From positions 5,022,001 to 5,086,000 of the forward strand of contig NZ_LT907842.1 of assembly GCF_900215245.1 (NCBI RefSeq): 64,000 nt of DNA, given 5' to 3'. The stretch is from Pseudomonas fluorescens. GTDB lineage: Bacteria > Pseudomonadota > Gammaproteobacteria > Pseudomonadales > Pseudomonadaceae. Made by a program: the position numbers and the translations under genes. The number at the start of each line of letters is the position of its first letter. Position 1 is the stretch's first letter. Under the pieces are notes generated by a model. That model was not told the origin of the DNA. It saw only the letters and a list, made by a program, of their open reading frames with translations, and made no database searches. This document shows positions 16,821 through 25,959 of the stretch, one piece after another.

Positions 16821-18410
16821 GTGGTTAACGGGGCCTGTCAGATCAAGATCAACAGCAGATCAAAAGCAGAGCACGGCGGCCTGAAAGCCGACCTGAGTGG
16901 TTGAAGCAAAAGCAGGGCAACAGCACTTTTACCGGATGAAATGAGATCCAAATGTGGGAGCGGGCTTGCTCGCGAATGCGGCGTGCCAGTCAGCTCATTT
17001 GTAACTGACCCACCGCGTTCGCGAGCAAGCCCGCTCCCACAATGTTGACCGAGTTCAGCTGCCAGCACCGTAGTGCACTGCTTTTCTGTGGGAGCTGGCT
17101 TGCCTGCGATGCAGGCACCTCGGTACATCAGGCATACCCAATTGATGCCATCGCAGCGGTTCGGCGCTCCGACAAGCCAGCTCCCACATTGACCGAGTAC
17201 AGCTTGAAGAGTCGCATACCCTCTGCCTGATGTACTGAGTTCAAAACGTGGTTAACGGGGCCTGTCATATCAAGATCTACAGCAGATCAAAAGCAGGGCA
17301 CGGCGGCCTGGTAGCCGACCTGAGTGGTTGAAGCAAAAGCAGAGCAACAGCACAGCAACAGCACTTTTACCGGATGAAATGAGATCCAAATGTGGGAGCG
17401 GGCTTGCTCGCGAATGCGGCGTGCCAGTCAGCTCATTTGTAACTGACCCACCTCGTTCGCGAGCAAGCCCGCTCCCACAATGTTGATCGAGTTCAGCTAC
17501 CAGCACCGTAGTGCACTGCTTTTCTGTGGGAGCTGGCTTGCCTGCGATGCAGGCACCTCGGTACATCAGGCATACCCAATTGATGCCATCGCAGCGGTTC
17601 GGCGGTCCGACAAGCCAGCTCCCACATTGACCGAGTACAGCTTGAAGAGTCGCATACCCTCTGCCTGATGTACTGAGTTCAAAACGTGGTTAACGGGGCC
17701 TGTCATATCAAGATCAACAGCAGATCAAAAGCAGGGCACGGCGGCCTGGTAGCCGACCTGAGTGGTTGAAGCAAAAGCAGAGCAACAGCACAGCAACAGC
17801 ACTTTTACCGGATGAAATGAGATCCAAATGTGGGAGCGGGCTTGCTCGCGAATGCGGCGTGCCAGTCAGCTCATTTGTAACTGACCCACCGCGTTCGCGA
17901 GCAAGCCCGCTCCCACAATGTTGATCGAGTTCAGCTACCAGCACCGTAGTGCACTGCTTTTCTGTGGGAGCTGGCTTGCCTGCGATGCAGGCACCTCGGT
18001 ACATCAGGCATACCCAATTGATGCCATCGCAGCGGTTCGGCGGTCCGACAAGCCAGCTCCCACATTGACCGAGTACAGCTTGAAGAGTCGCATACCCTCT
18101 GCCTGATGTACTGAGTTCAAAACGTGGTTAACGGGGCCTGTCATATCAAGATCAACAGCAGATCAAAAGCAGGGCACGGCGGCCTGGTAGCCGACCTGAG
18201 TGGTTGAAGCAAAAGCAGAGCAACAGCACAGCAACAGCACTTTTACCGGATGAAATGAGATCCAAATGTGGGAGCGAGTTTAGCTGCCAGCACCGCAGTG
18301 CTCTGCTTTTCTGTGGGAGCTGGCTTGCCTGCGATGCAGACACCTCGGTCCACTAAGTACACCGAGTTGATGCTATCGCAGCGGTTCGGCGGTCCGACAA
18401 GTCCGCTCCC
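16821..18410. repeat. Tandem array of four ~438-bp units containing REP pairs
   Basis: Units begin at GTGGTTAACGGGGCC at 16821, 17248, 17686 and 18124. Unit lengths are 427, 438 and 438 bp, plus a shortened fourth of about 287 bp. Each full unit carries two REP-type hairpins: GTGGGAGCGGGCTTGCTCGCG...CGCGAGCAAGCCCGCTCCCAC, then GTGGGAGCTGGCTTGCC...AAGCCAGCTCCCAC. The first unit lacks 11 bp of a short repeat; the fourth has lost the first hairpin, with the join inside GTGGGAGCG. A single similar unit sits at 48624-49056. I see no credible coding sequence in the array. Confidence 0.88.
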
Positions 18411-18437
18411 ACATTGAACCTGTTCAGCGCTCGGGAT

Positions 18438-19415
18438 TCAGGGTTTCCAGGCTGCCGGATTCACCAGGTTTTTCGGCCGTTCCCCCGACAATGCCGCGAG
18501 CAGATTATCCACCGCACAACGGGCCATCGCTTCCCGCGTTTCGTGGGTCGCCGAACCGATATGCGGCGTGGCCACCACGTTATTCAAGCGCAACAACGGC
18601 GAGTCGTGATTCAGCGGCTCACGCTCAAACACATCCAGGCCCGCCGCGCGAATCGTACGTTGCTGCAGGGCCTCGACCAGCGCGGCTTCATCGACGACTT
18701 TGCCCCGAGAAATATTGATAAAGATCGTCTCGGGGCCCATCAGCGCAAATTCTTCAGCACCAATCAGTTTTTCGGTTTCAGCCGTGAGCGGCAGCGTCAG
18801 GCAGACAAAGTCAGCCTCCTTGAGCAACGCCGCGAGGCTGCGGTATTGCGCGCCGAAGCGCGCTTCTACCAACGGCTTGGGCGAGTGGCTGTGGTAGATC
18901 ACCGGCATGCCGAAACCGAAATGCCCGCGTTGGGCCAGGGCTTCACCGATGCGGCCCATGCCGATAATGCCCAGGGTCTTGCCATGCACGTCGCTGCCGA
19001 AATGCGAGGGGCCGATGTTTTTGTTCCACTGGCCGGCACGCACCATGTCGGCGAGTTCGACCACGCGACGGGCAGTGGCCAGGATCAACGCAAAGCCGGT
19101 GTCCGCGGTGGTTTCGGTGAGTACGTCCGGGGTGTTGCTGAGCAGGATGCCGCGTTGGGTCAGGTAGTCGATGTCGTAGTTGTCGACACCGACCGAGACG
19201 CTGGCCACTGCTTCCAGGTGGGGCGCCAGAGCGAGCAGCTCGGCGTCCAGGCGCAGGCTCGCACCCAGCAGCCCGTGGGCGCTGGGCAGGGCGTCACGCA
19301 GCCTGGCCAGGCCGGGCTCGTCCAGCGCGTCGATCAGGGTGACATCGGCGTGCTCGTGCAGGCGGGCCATCAATGGCGCCGAGAGTTTTTTGTATAAAAC
19401 GACAGACTTCTTCAT
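18438..19415 (-). CDS. kguD: 2-hydroxyacid dehydrogenase, 2-ketogluconate 6-phosphate reductase
   Basis: This 325-residue D-2-hydroxyacid dehydrogenase has the NAD(P) motif GIIGMGRIGEALA, catalytic Arg in NISRGKVVDE, Glu in FEREPL, and His in PHIGSATHETR. In the kgu operon this enzyme reduces 2-keto-6-phosphogluconate to 6-phosphogluconate in the cytoplasm, completing the 2-ketogluconate loop of glucose catabolism. Its start overlaps the kguT stop (ATGA). Sequence alone would also fit glyoxylate/hydroxypyruvate reductase (GhrB-like); the operon decides for KguD. Confidence 0.9.
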   Translation of the reverse strand: MKKSVVLYKKLSAPLMARLHEHADVTLIDALDEPGLARLRDALPSAHGLLGASLRLDAELLALAPHLEAVASVSVGVDNYDIDYLTQRGILLSNTPDVLTETTADTGFALILATARRVVELADMVRAGQWNKNIGPSHFGSDVHGKTLGIIGMGRIGEALAQRGHFGFGMPVIYHSHSPKPLVEARFGAQYRSLAALLKEADFVCLTLPLTAETEKLIGAEEFALMGPETIFINISRGKVVDEAALVEALQQRTIRAAGLDVFEREPLNHDSPLLRLNNVVATPHIGSATHETREAMARCAVDNLLAALSGERPKNLVNPAAWKP

Positions 19416-20710
19416 TGGGTTTTTACCTTCAATTCAAACGTAGGCGACGGCGCGCGCTCACGGTCGCTGGCGCCGGGCTTGAGGAAAATCGTCAGCACCA
19501 CGGCGAACATCAATGCGCCGCTCATCAGCAGGTAGGAGGCGCCGGGCGAACCGGTGCTGCTATTGAGATAACCCACCAGGTACGAACCACCGAACGAGCC
19601 GAGCGCGCCCATGCTGTTGATCAGCGCCATGGCGCCACCGGAAACGTTGGCCGGCAGGATCTCCGGGACGATGGCGAAGAAAGGGCCATAAGGCGCGTAC
19701 ATGCAGGCGCCGGCGATCACCAGCAGGGTGTAGGACCACCAGAAGTGCTCGGCGCCCAGGACGTAGGACGCGTAGAAAGCGATGGACGCGATCAGCAACG
19801 GCGGCCACACAAAACGTTTACGTTTTTGCAGCTTGTCCGAGCCCCAGGACACTGCGAGCATACCGATGACGGCTGCCAGGTAAGGCAGGGCGGACAGCCA
19901 GCCCGCTTCGACCATGTCCATCTGCAAACCGGCTTTGAGGATCGACGGCAGCCACAGCACAAAGCCGTACACGCCGATGCTCCAGCAGAAAAACTGTAAC
20001 GCCAGGATGATGACCTTGGGCGAGCGAAAGGCTTCGGCGTAGTTTTTCACGGCCTTGATGCCGACTTGCTCGGCCGCCAGGGCGGTTTCCAAGTCCTGCT
20101 TCTGCGCGTCACTCAGCCACTGCGCATCCTTGGGCCGCTCATCTGCCAGGCGCCACCAGATAAACGCCCAGATCACGGCTGGCAGGCCTTCAATGATAAA
20201 CATCCAGCGCCAACTGAAATGCTGCACCAGATAACCTGACACCACCGACATCCACAGCATGGTCACCGGGTTGCCGAGGATCAGGAACGTGTTGGCCCGC
20301 GAGCGTTCGGCACGGGTAAACCAGTGGCACAGGTAAACCAGCATCGCCGGCATCACCGCGGCTTCCACCACCCCTAGCATGAAGCGAATGGCGATCAACA
20401 TATAGGCGTTGGACACCACCCCGGTCAGGGTGGCCAGGCCGCCCCACAGGATCAGGCTGACGAAAATCAGTTTTTTAACACTGCGTTTCTGCGCGTAGAT
20501 GGCCCCCGGCACCTGGAAGAAAAAGTAACCGAGAAAGAACAGCGCCCCCAGCAGCGACGACATGCCGGGGGTGATCATCAAGTCTTCGGCCATCCCGGAG
20601 GCGGCGGCGAAGCCGTAGTTGGCGCGGTCCAGGTACGCCAGGCTGTAGGTGATAAAGACGATGGGCATGATGTACCACCAGCGGCGGGTGGCGAGTTTCA
20701 AGGTATCCAT
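19412..20710 (-). CDS. kguT: 2-ketogluconate transporter (MFS)
   Basis: This 432-residue major-facilitator protein of the anion:cation symporter family has about 12 transmembrane helices, beginning RWWYIMPIVFITYSLAYLDRANYGFA, the classic start of the GudP/ExuT/KguT group. The cytoplasmic A-like loop reads YAQKRSVKK. It imports 2-ketogluconate from the periplasm, where glucose and gluconate are oxidised. It lies third in kguE-kguK-kguT-kguD, 45 bp after kguK. Confidence 0.92.
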   Translation of the reverse strand: MDTLKLATRRWWYIMPIVFITYSLAYLDRANYGFAAASGMAEDLMITPGMSSLLGALFFLGYFFFQVPGAIYAQKRSVKKLIFVSLILWGGLATLTGVVSNAYMLIAIRFMLGVVEAAVMPAMLVYLCHWFTRAERSRANTFLILGNPVTMLWMSVVSGYLVQHFSWRWMFIIEGLPAVIWAFIWWRLADERPKDAQWLSDAQKQDLETALAAEQVGIKAVKNYAEAFRSPKVIILALQFFCWSIGVYGFVLWLPSILKAGLQMDMVEAGWLSALPYLAAVIGMLAVSWGSDKLQKRKRFVWPPLLIASIAFYASYVLGAEHFWWSYTLLVIAGACMYAPYGPFFAIVPEILPANVSGGAMALINSMGALGSFGGSYLVGYLNSSTGSPGASYLLMSGALMFAVVLTIFLKPGASDRERAPSPTFELKVKTQ

Positions 20711-20755
20711 GGGGTTGCTCCTGAGCTTGTTGTAGTTGTGGCAACAGGGTGTGGG

Positions 20756-21697
20756 TCATGCAACGGATCGAGTGGGTAACGCCGAACGGGTGGGCAGGCC
20801 TTCCATATCGCCGCGGCTTTGTACGGCGCGGCTGCCGATCCAGTTGCCGCGCTGTACGGCCTCGGGGAAGCTGAGGTTGTCGAGCAAGGCGCTGATCATG
20901 CCGACGGCAAAACCATCCCCGGCGCCGACGGTGTCGACGACTGTTTCCACCGGCACGGCGGCGACAAAGCCCTGGTCCATGTGGGTGCGGAAGTAAGCGC
21001 CATCCGGCCCAAGCTTGATGGCCACGGCTTCGGCGCCCTGGTCGAGGTAGAAGGCGGCGATGTCGGCTGGGTCGTCGAAACCCGTGAGCAAGCGGCCTTC
21101 GCTCAAGCCCGGCAAGACCCAGTCAGCCAGGCGTGCAAGGGCGTTTATCTGGCGAATCATCTGCGGCTGGTTGGCCCACAAGGACGGGCGCAGGTTCGGG
21201 TCGAATGACACGCTGCGCCCGGCTTTGCGCATCTGCGTCATCAGCGCCACGGACAGCTCGCCGGTGGCCTCGGACAAGGCCGGCGGAATACCGGTGGCAT
21301 GCAGGTGCCGCGCTTGCAGGAGTGCGGGGCGAATGTCGGCAATCGACAAGTGACTGGCGGCCGAGCCTTTGCGGAAATATTCCACTTGCGGGTCTGCGCC
21401 AGTCTCTTCGCGGGACTTGAACTGAAAACCGGTGGGGTGCAGCGGGTCGACCGTCACATGCTGACAATCCAGGCCTTCCTTTTTCAGTGTGTCGATGACA
21501 AACCGCCCGAGGGAATCAGCCCCGACCCGGCTCAGCCAGGCAACATTGAAACCCAGGCGCGACAAACCGATAGCGACGTTGCTGTCGGCCCCGGCAATGC
21601 GTTTGTGGAACTGGGCCACCTCGGCCAGGTCGCCGGTCTGTTCGGCGACGAACATCGCCATGGTTTCACCGAACGACAGGATATCGATCTCAGACAT
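20756..21697 (-). CDS. kguK: 2-ketogluconate kinase (PfkB family)
   Basis: This 313-residue ribokinase-type sugar kinase begins [16 protein letters not shown]. It has the N-terminal GGxxxN-like region ([15 protein letters not shown]) and the C-terminal PfkB signature [14 protein letters not shown] with the catalytic Asp. It phosphorylates 2-ketogluconate at O6. I chose the ATG at 21697; its first codons overlap the kguE stop by 8 bp. An upstream in-frame start at 21724 would extend further into kguE and seems less likely. Confidence 0.92.
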   Translation of the reverse strand: MSEIDILSFGETMAMFVAEQTGDLAEVAQFHKRIAGADSNVAIGLSRLGFNVAWLSRVGADSLGRFVIDTLKKEGLDCQHVTVDPLHPTGFQFKSREETGADPQVEYFRKGSAASHLSIADIRPALLQARHLHATGIPPALSEATGELSVALMTQMRKAGRSVSFDPNLRPSLWANQPQMIRQINALARLADWVLPGLSEGRLLTGFDDPADIAAFYLDQGAEAVAIKLGPDGAYFRTHMDQGFVAAVPVETVVDTVGAGDGFAVGMISALLDNLSFPEAVQRGNWIGSRAVQSRGDMEGLPTRSALPTRSVA

Positions 21698-22472
21698 GGG
21701 CATTCTCCGCACGGGGCTGGCCAAGGAGGGCGAGGGCGGCGACGTGTTGCGCGGTGACGTCGGTCAGGTCTTCGCCTTGCAACGGGTATTCCACGGCCCG
21801 GGTAATACCTTGAGTCATATGCTTGAGCAGTTGTTCCCACATGTGCAGGTCGCAGGCGCTGGGTGGCAAGGCCACCAGCTTGCCGTCCTGGCGCCGCGCC
21901 ACGGCCTTGCAGTGCAGGTAGTCCACGTGCCGGCCCAACAGGCGGGCGGCGGTGACAGCGGATTGGTCCTGCCACTGCCAGTTGCCGATGTCGAACGTCA
22001 TTTTGACCGGCAGACCCAGGCGTTCAACCTCGGTGAAGAAGCGCTGCATCGGTTCGATACGGCCGCCGTGCAGCGTCTGGTCGTTTTCCACCAGTAACTG
22101 GACCGGGTGACGGTTGAGCAGCGCGTGCAGACTTTGCAGGTCGTTGGTGTCGGTGAAGTAGCCGAGGGAGACTTTCAGCCAGCGTGCGCCGAATGCTTGC
22201 GCGCGGTCCAGGGTGGCGGCGAGTTCGGCATTCGGCTGGGCGCGCCCGGCGACCCAGAGCTCCAGCGGTGATGAAAACACCGATTCCAGGCCGTGCTCAG
22301 CGGCGGCTTGGGCGAGGACGGCGGGTTGTTCGGTGGTCAGCAGTTCTTCACGCCATTCGATGCGCTGGGCGCCGGCAGCATTGAGCAACGTGACAAAACT
22401 CAATTGGCCCTGCTGGCGAACCAGGTCGGCGCCGTAGCTGGAAAGGCTGATGGAGACGGGGTATTTATGCAT
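21690..22472 (-). CDS. kguE: KguE, sugar phosphate isomerase/epimerase-like protein
   Basis: This 260-residue AP-endonuclease-2/xylose-isomerase-like TIM barrel has metal-ligand candidates at [26 protein letters not shown] and AVEYPL. KguE is the first gene of the Pseudomonas kgu operon; its exact reaction is not established, though a sugar epimerase/isomerase role is usually proposed. A PtxS palindrome lies 14 bp upstream of the start codon, so the whole kguEKTD operon should be induced by 2-ketogluconate. Confidence 0.88.
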   Translation of the reverse strand: MHKYPVSISLSSYGADLVRQQGQLSFVTLLNAAGAQRIEWREELLTTEQPAVLAQAAAEHGLESVFSSPLELWVAGRAQPNAELAATLDRAQAFGARWLKVSLGYFTDTNDLQSLHALLNRHPVQLLVENDQTLHGGRIEPMQRFFTEVERLGLPVKMTFDIGNWQWQDQSAVTAARLLGRHVDYLHCKAVARRQDGKLVALPPSACDLHMWEQLLKHMTQGITRAVEYPLQGEDLTDVTAQHVAALALLGQPRAENAHV

Positions 22473-22485
22473 TGTTGTTTACCTC

Positions 22486-22499
22486 TGAAACCGGTTTCA
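22486..22499. promoter_or_regulatory. PtxS operator upstream of kguE
   Basis: The perfect palindrome TGAAACCGGTTTCA matches the PtxS site established in Pseudomonas. It is placed between the kguE start and the ptxS gene, where a bound repressor would block kguEKTD transcription until 2-ketogluconate releases it. Confidence 0.92.
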
Positions 22500-22519
22500 T
22501 TTTTATTCACAAAACACGC

Positions 22520-22607
22520 GTGGGAACGGGGTTGCCGGCGATGGCGCTGAATCAGTCGATTACTGCGTCGGCTGGGCAGCCGCGATCGCAGGCAAGCCGG
22601 CTTCCAC
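22520..22607. repeat. REP pair overlapping the 3' end of ptxS
   Basis: Inverted REP-like arms (GTGGGAACGGGGTTGCC and GGCAAGCCGGCTTCCAC) span the ptxS stop codon. The last 16 or so PtxS codons are inside this repeat. Confidence 0.75.
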
Positions 22608-23618
22608 AGGGGATTGAGTTGAGCCGCGAATGATCAGTTCCGGCAAAAGGTCCAGTGTGCGGGTCGGCGCGTCATCGCCGCGCAAGCGTTTGAGCAGGCA
22701 GTCGAAGGCGCTGGCGCCCATCGCTTCGGTCGGTTGGGCGAGGGCAGTGATGCCGTTGCCTACCAGCGGGTACCAGTCCAGGTCATCCAGGGCGATCAGG
22801 CCGACCTCATCAAACAGGTTGCAGCCCAACGACTTGAGCGCGCGGGTACAGGCCAGGGCGGCGATACCGTTGGCGCAGAACAAGGCTTTGGGGCCGGGTT
22901 TGGCAAGAAAGGCCTGCAGACGATTTTCCAGCTCGGCATCGAGTTCCAGCACCGCGCCGGTCAACCCCGGGCGACTGGCAATCTCGGCCTTGAAGCTGGT
23001 CTGGCGTTCCAGTCGGGAGCTGGTGCCATCGGCGGCTTCGCTCACCAGCAACACATCGCGATAATCCTGCTGCTGGAGATGCTCCACGGCCATACGTACC
23101 GCCGCGAAGTTATCCAAACCCACCATGTCGCTGTGCAGCGGCTCGACCTTGCGGTCGACCAGCACCAGCGGCATTTCCCGTTGCAACTCCAGCAACTGGT
23201 CGAGGTGATGGCCAAGGGTGTTCACGATCAACCCTTCGATGTTGTACGAACGCAACGCAGCCAGATGCTGGCGCTCCTGCTCGTCATCGCGGTCGGTGTT
23301 GCACACCACCAGGCTGTAGCCGTGCTGGCGGCAGGCGGTTTCGACGCCGTGCATCACGGCAATGGAATAGGGGTTGCGGATATCGGCCACCAGCATGCCG
23401 ATCAGGCGCGTGCGCCCACGTTTCAAACCGCGCGCCATCTGGTTGGGGCGGTAGCCGAGCTCACTGATCGCCTGTTCGATGCGCAAGGCAATGGCGTCGG
23501 ACAGTAAGGCACGGTCATCACCGATAAAGCGCGACACGCTGGCTTTGGACACCCCGGCGCGTTCGGCGACGTCGAGCATGGTCACGCGGCTGCGCTGGGC
23601 GGCGGAAAAAGAAGTCAC
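22560..23618 (-). CDS. ptxS: LacI-family repressor PtxS
   Basis: This 352-residue LacI-type regulator has a helix-turn-helix at about residues 13-35 (VTMLDVAERAGVSKASVSRF), hinge helix NQMARGLKRGRT, then a periplasmic-binding-like sugar domain. PtxS represses kgu genes and its own gene; 2-ketogluconate is the known inducer. The best start is GTG at 23618 with an AAAGG site. A second PtxS palindrome sits upstream of its own promoter, implying autorepression. The C-terminus (VEAGLPAIAAAQPTQ) is encoded by a REP sequence, so this strain's protein may be lengthened by that insertion. Confidence 0.93.
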   Translation of the reverse strand: MTSFSAAQRSRVTMLDVAERAGVSKASVSRFIGDDRALLSDAIALRIEQAISELGYRPNQMARGLKRGRTRLIGMLVADIRNPYSIAVMHGVETACRQHGYSLVVCNTDRDDEQERQHLAALRSYNIEGLIVNTLGHHLDQLLELQREMPLVLVDRKVEPLHSDMVGLDNFAAVRMAVEHLQQQDYRDVLLVSEAADGTSSRLERQTSFKAEIASRPGLTGAVLELDAELENRLQAFLAKPGPKALFCANGIAALACTRALKSLGCNLFDEVGLIALDDLDWYPLVGNGITALAQPTEAMGASAFDCLLKRLRGDDAPTRTLDLLPELIIRGSTQSPVEAGLPAIAAAQPTQ

Positions 23619-23654
23619 GGTGGCAGGCCTTTCTTATTGGAGGTGGTGATGCTG

Positions 23655-23668
23655 TGAAACCGGTTTCA
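23655..23668. promoter_or_regulatory. PtxS operator upstream of ptxS
   Basis: A second exact TGAAACCGGTTTCA lies 37 bp upstream of the ptxS start, consistent with the known autoregulation of ptxS. Confidence 0.92.
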
Positions 23669-23853
23669 GGAGACCTCAACAATGAAAGCCCGTCAAGTGT
23701 ATTTCGCTTTAAGCACGTCCGCTCAGTGTGGCCAAACCCGACGAACGGAGGTGTTACCTGTGAAATCTGACAGTATCGGCTCACCGCAATTGGGTATTGA
23801 ATCCTGCTTAACGCAATGCGTAATAGTTAATCGCCGAGTTAGCGGAGAACACC

Positions 23854-25851
23854 ATGGAAAAAACGTTAGTGGATAATAACGGCAATAATGCCGAAGGTTT
23901 AACCAGCACCGTGCCCGTCGGTATATCCGCTACGCCGACATTGGCTCCGCTTAAGGTTGTTGGTGTTCTGCCCGATGGGCTGGTTCCCCTGGAGTTATCA
24001 TTCAAAGACATTCCGGTGGTTATTGATACACCGTGGATGTTTCTGGCTGGGGAAAACGAAACTGACTGGCTATATATTGTTTGGCATGTGCGTGGTAGTC
24101 AGCCTGTCGATATCGGACCCATAGCGTTGTCCGGGCCTCTGACGGAGGCTAGCTTTCCTTATGATAAAGCCAGTATTCCTAAGGATTATTTTCAGAACAA
24201 CGCCGTGGTGGATATATTTTATCGCGTTCACCCGCTTGAGTTGGATAACCCGTCATTCGAATACTCACCTGTGTCCACAATCATTATTGATCGAGCCGCT
24301 CCAGGGGCAGGCCAGGATTTGGCGGCTGCAACATTTGTTAATAACCCCATTACCGAGTTTGATCTTAGTAATAATCAGACGTTGGATATTATCATCCCCG
24401 GCGATTACCTTGATCGAAAAACAGGTGATACGGTGCTCGGCTATTTAAACGACACTGAAGCAACGGTGTCACGTCCGCCCAATCATCGGCAGTCTTTTGT
24501 GGCTGTCAGCGGGCCAATGACTATACAGATGCCGGTGGCGGAAATTCGTAAGTTCTCCGCTTTTTCGGAGCTTCATTTCATTTACCGCTTACAAGACAAA
24601 GTCGGCAATCTATCGAGTTACTCATTTTCCGCCAAGACCCAGCTGCGTCTGAATGCGCTGCCTGCCAATCTGTCACCGCCTGAAGTGCCGGCGTATGAGT
24701 CCGATCTGTTGATTAATCGAGAGGACGCCCGCGGTATTGTTTCGGTGAGAGTGCGTCAGTATGACAACCTGTTGCCGGGTGATCAGTGTGTTGTCGAGTG
24801 GGATGGCATCAGGCTCCCTGCGACAACGGTCAACCGGTTGCCCCATTCGGTCGTCGTGGATTGGAGCGTACTGATCGCCAAGGGCGCGAACCTGCGGCGA
24901 ATTATTAATTTGCCGGTGCGTTACTTCATTCTTCGTGCGGGAGATACCGTCGGCCCGGGCGTACGCTCGCCGCTGAAGCTCGTCACCGTGGACATGACGA
25001 TCGCGGGCCAGGAAAACCCTCAGGCGCCCGCACTGCTGAACCGTCAATTAGCCCTGGTCAACATCCAAGGCGCGGTCTCCGCGACCCCCAATCGTTTGGA
25101 CAGCCGCGATGCCAACAAGCCGGTGAGAGCTTCCTTTGCCTTGTTCGACAACCCCTTAGTGGGCGAGCGTGCCTTACTTTACTGGCCGGGGCAGGCGGCG
25201 CCGGTTGCGACTTATCTTGTCAAAGCAGGTGATGTCGGAGGGCAAGTGGTCGACTTCGACAACCTGATTCCCTGGTCGGTGGTCCAGGCCGGTGGCAGTA
25301 ATGCGACGACCCTTGTGAACTATCAGACGGACAATGGGGTAAACCAGCAGTTGTCCCCTGATCAAACTGTTTTTGTCAGTCTTGCACCGCCCATCAACTA
25401 TCCACGGCCGAGTTTTCCTCAGTCGTTACAACACCCTAATCGGATTCTTAATTGCAATACCAAACCACCGATTTGGCAGGTTGTTGAAGTGTTGATTGAT
25501 CCGAGCCCACAGGTACTGCAGCCGAACGATGTCATCGTATTGTCATTGCAGGGTTTCAGGAATTATCCCGACCGTAACCCAATTCCGTCCACTGCCGACA
25601 CGTTTGAATTCAAGTGGGGCACCGGCCCTGATGGCAAGCCAAATACAGTCTATCGCTTCCAGATAACGGCGGCAGAGTATGAAACGTTGATCAGGCCGTT
25701 GAGTGATTTCGCCGGCGGTTCGGCACGTTACAGCGTATTCCAAAATAAGATTCTGATCGGCACGTCAGCGATAGCCTATGTGCAAATTGATCGGAAGTTT
25801 AGTACGGGTAATTACTGTGGACCGAACGGCATAGGGCCAGGTGAAAAATAA
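23854..25851 (+). CDS. Large protein with five Ig-like units (first of a tandem pair)
   Basis: This 665-residue protein matches no family I recognise by name. The sequence repeats about every 110-130 residues. Each unit starts with a hydrophobic/DNP stretch and ends in a beta-strand like STIIIDR, YSFSAKTQL, LKLVTVD or QTVFVSL, giving about five Ig-like beta-sandwich units. Local signatures are VDWSVLIAKGAN (about 335) and LIPWSVVQAGGSN (about 471). No signal peptide, membrane segment or catalytic motif is visible. GCGGAG precedes the ATG. Codon use is more AT-rich than in neighbouring genes. The next gene has the same architecture. A surface or secreted role is only suggested by the nearby autotransporter. 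Confidence 0.7.
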   Translation: MEKTLVDNNGNNAEGLTSTVPVGISATPTLAPLKVVGVLPDGLVPLELSFKDIPVVIDTPWMFLAGENETDWLYIVWHVRGSQPVDIGPIALSGPLTEASFPYDKASIPKDYFQNNAVVDIFYRVHPLELDNPSFEYSPVSTIIIDRAAPGAGQDLAAATFVNNPITEFDLSNNQTLDIIIPGDYLDRKTGDTVLGYLNDTEATVSRPPNHRQSFVAVSGPMTIQMPVAEIRKFSAFSELHFIYRLQDKVGNLSSYSFSAKTQLRLNALPANLSPPEVPAYESDLLINREDARGIVSVRVRQYDNLLPGDQCVVEWDGIRLPATTVNRLPHSVVVDWSVLIAKGANLRRIINLPVRYFILRAGDTVGPGVRSPLKLVTVDMTIAGQENPQAPALLNRQLALVNIQGAVSATPNRLDSRDANKPVRASFALFDNPLVGERALLYWPGQAAPVATYLVKAGDVGGQVVDFDNLIPWSVVQAGGSNATTLVNYQTDNGVNQQLSPDQTVFVSLAPPINYPRPSFPQSLQHPNRILNCNTKPPIWQVVEVLIDPSPQVLQPNDVIVLSLQGFRNYPDRNPIPSTADTFEFKWGTGPDGKPNTVYRFQITAAEYETLIRPLSDFAGGSARYSVFQNKILIGTSAIAYVQIDRKFSTGNYCGPNGIGPGEK

Positions 25852-25872
25852 TCAGGTTGTTTTAGTCGCCGG

Positions 25873-25903
25873 CGCGTTAATGAAATCGTAAGTGATTAAC
25901 GCG
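25873..25903 (+). terminator. Hairpin between the two Ig-like genes
   Basis: 9-bp perfect arms CGCGTTAAT/ATTAACGCG, a 13-nt loop, and a T-run 11-17 bases after the stem. It may reduce read-through from the first Ig-like gene into the second. Confidence 0.5.
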
Positions 25904-25959
25904 TTGTCGATGTGTTTTTTACCAGTTTGTGCATATCAAGCAATTAAGGAGACTATGAA

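Noticed and set aside
16545..18343. Open reading frames repeated through the array (for example frames reading CGSGLARERGGSV or GSWLACDAGTSVH)
   Set aside because: They are translations of REP hairpins and element stems, occur once per repeat unit on both strands, lack ribosome-binding sites and resemble no protein family.
16821..18410. CRISPR array
   Set aside because: Repeat units are ~438 bp with REP hairpins and almost no variable spacers; there are no cas genes.
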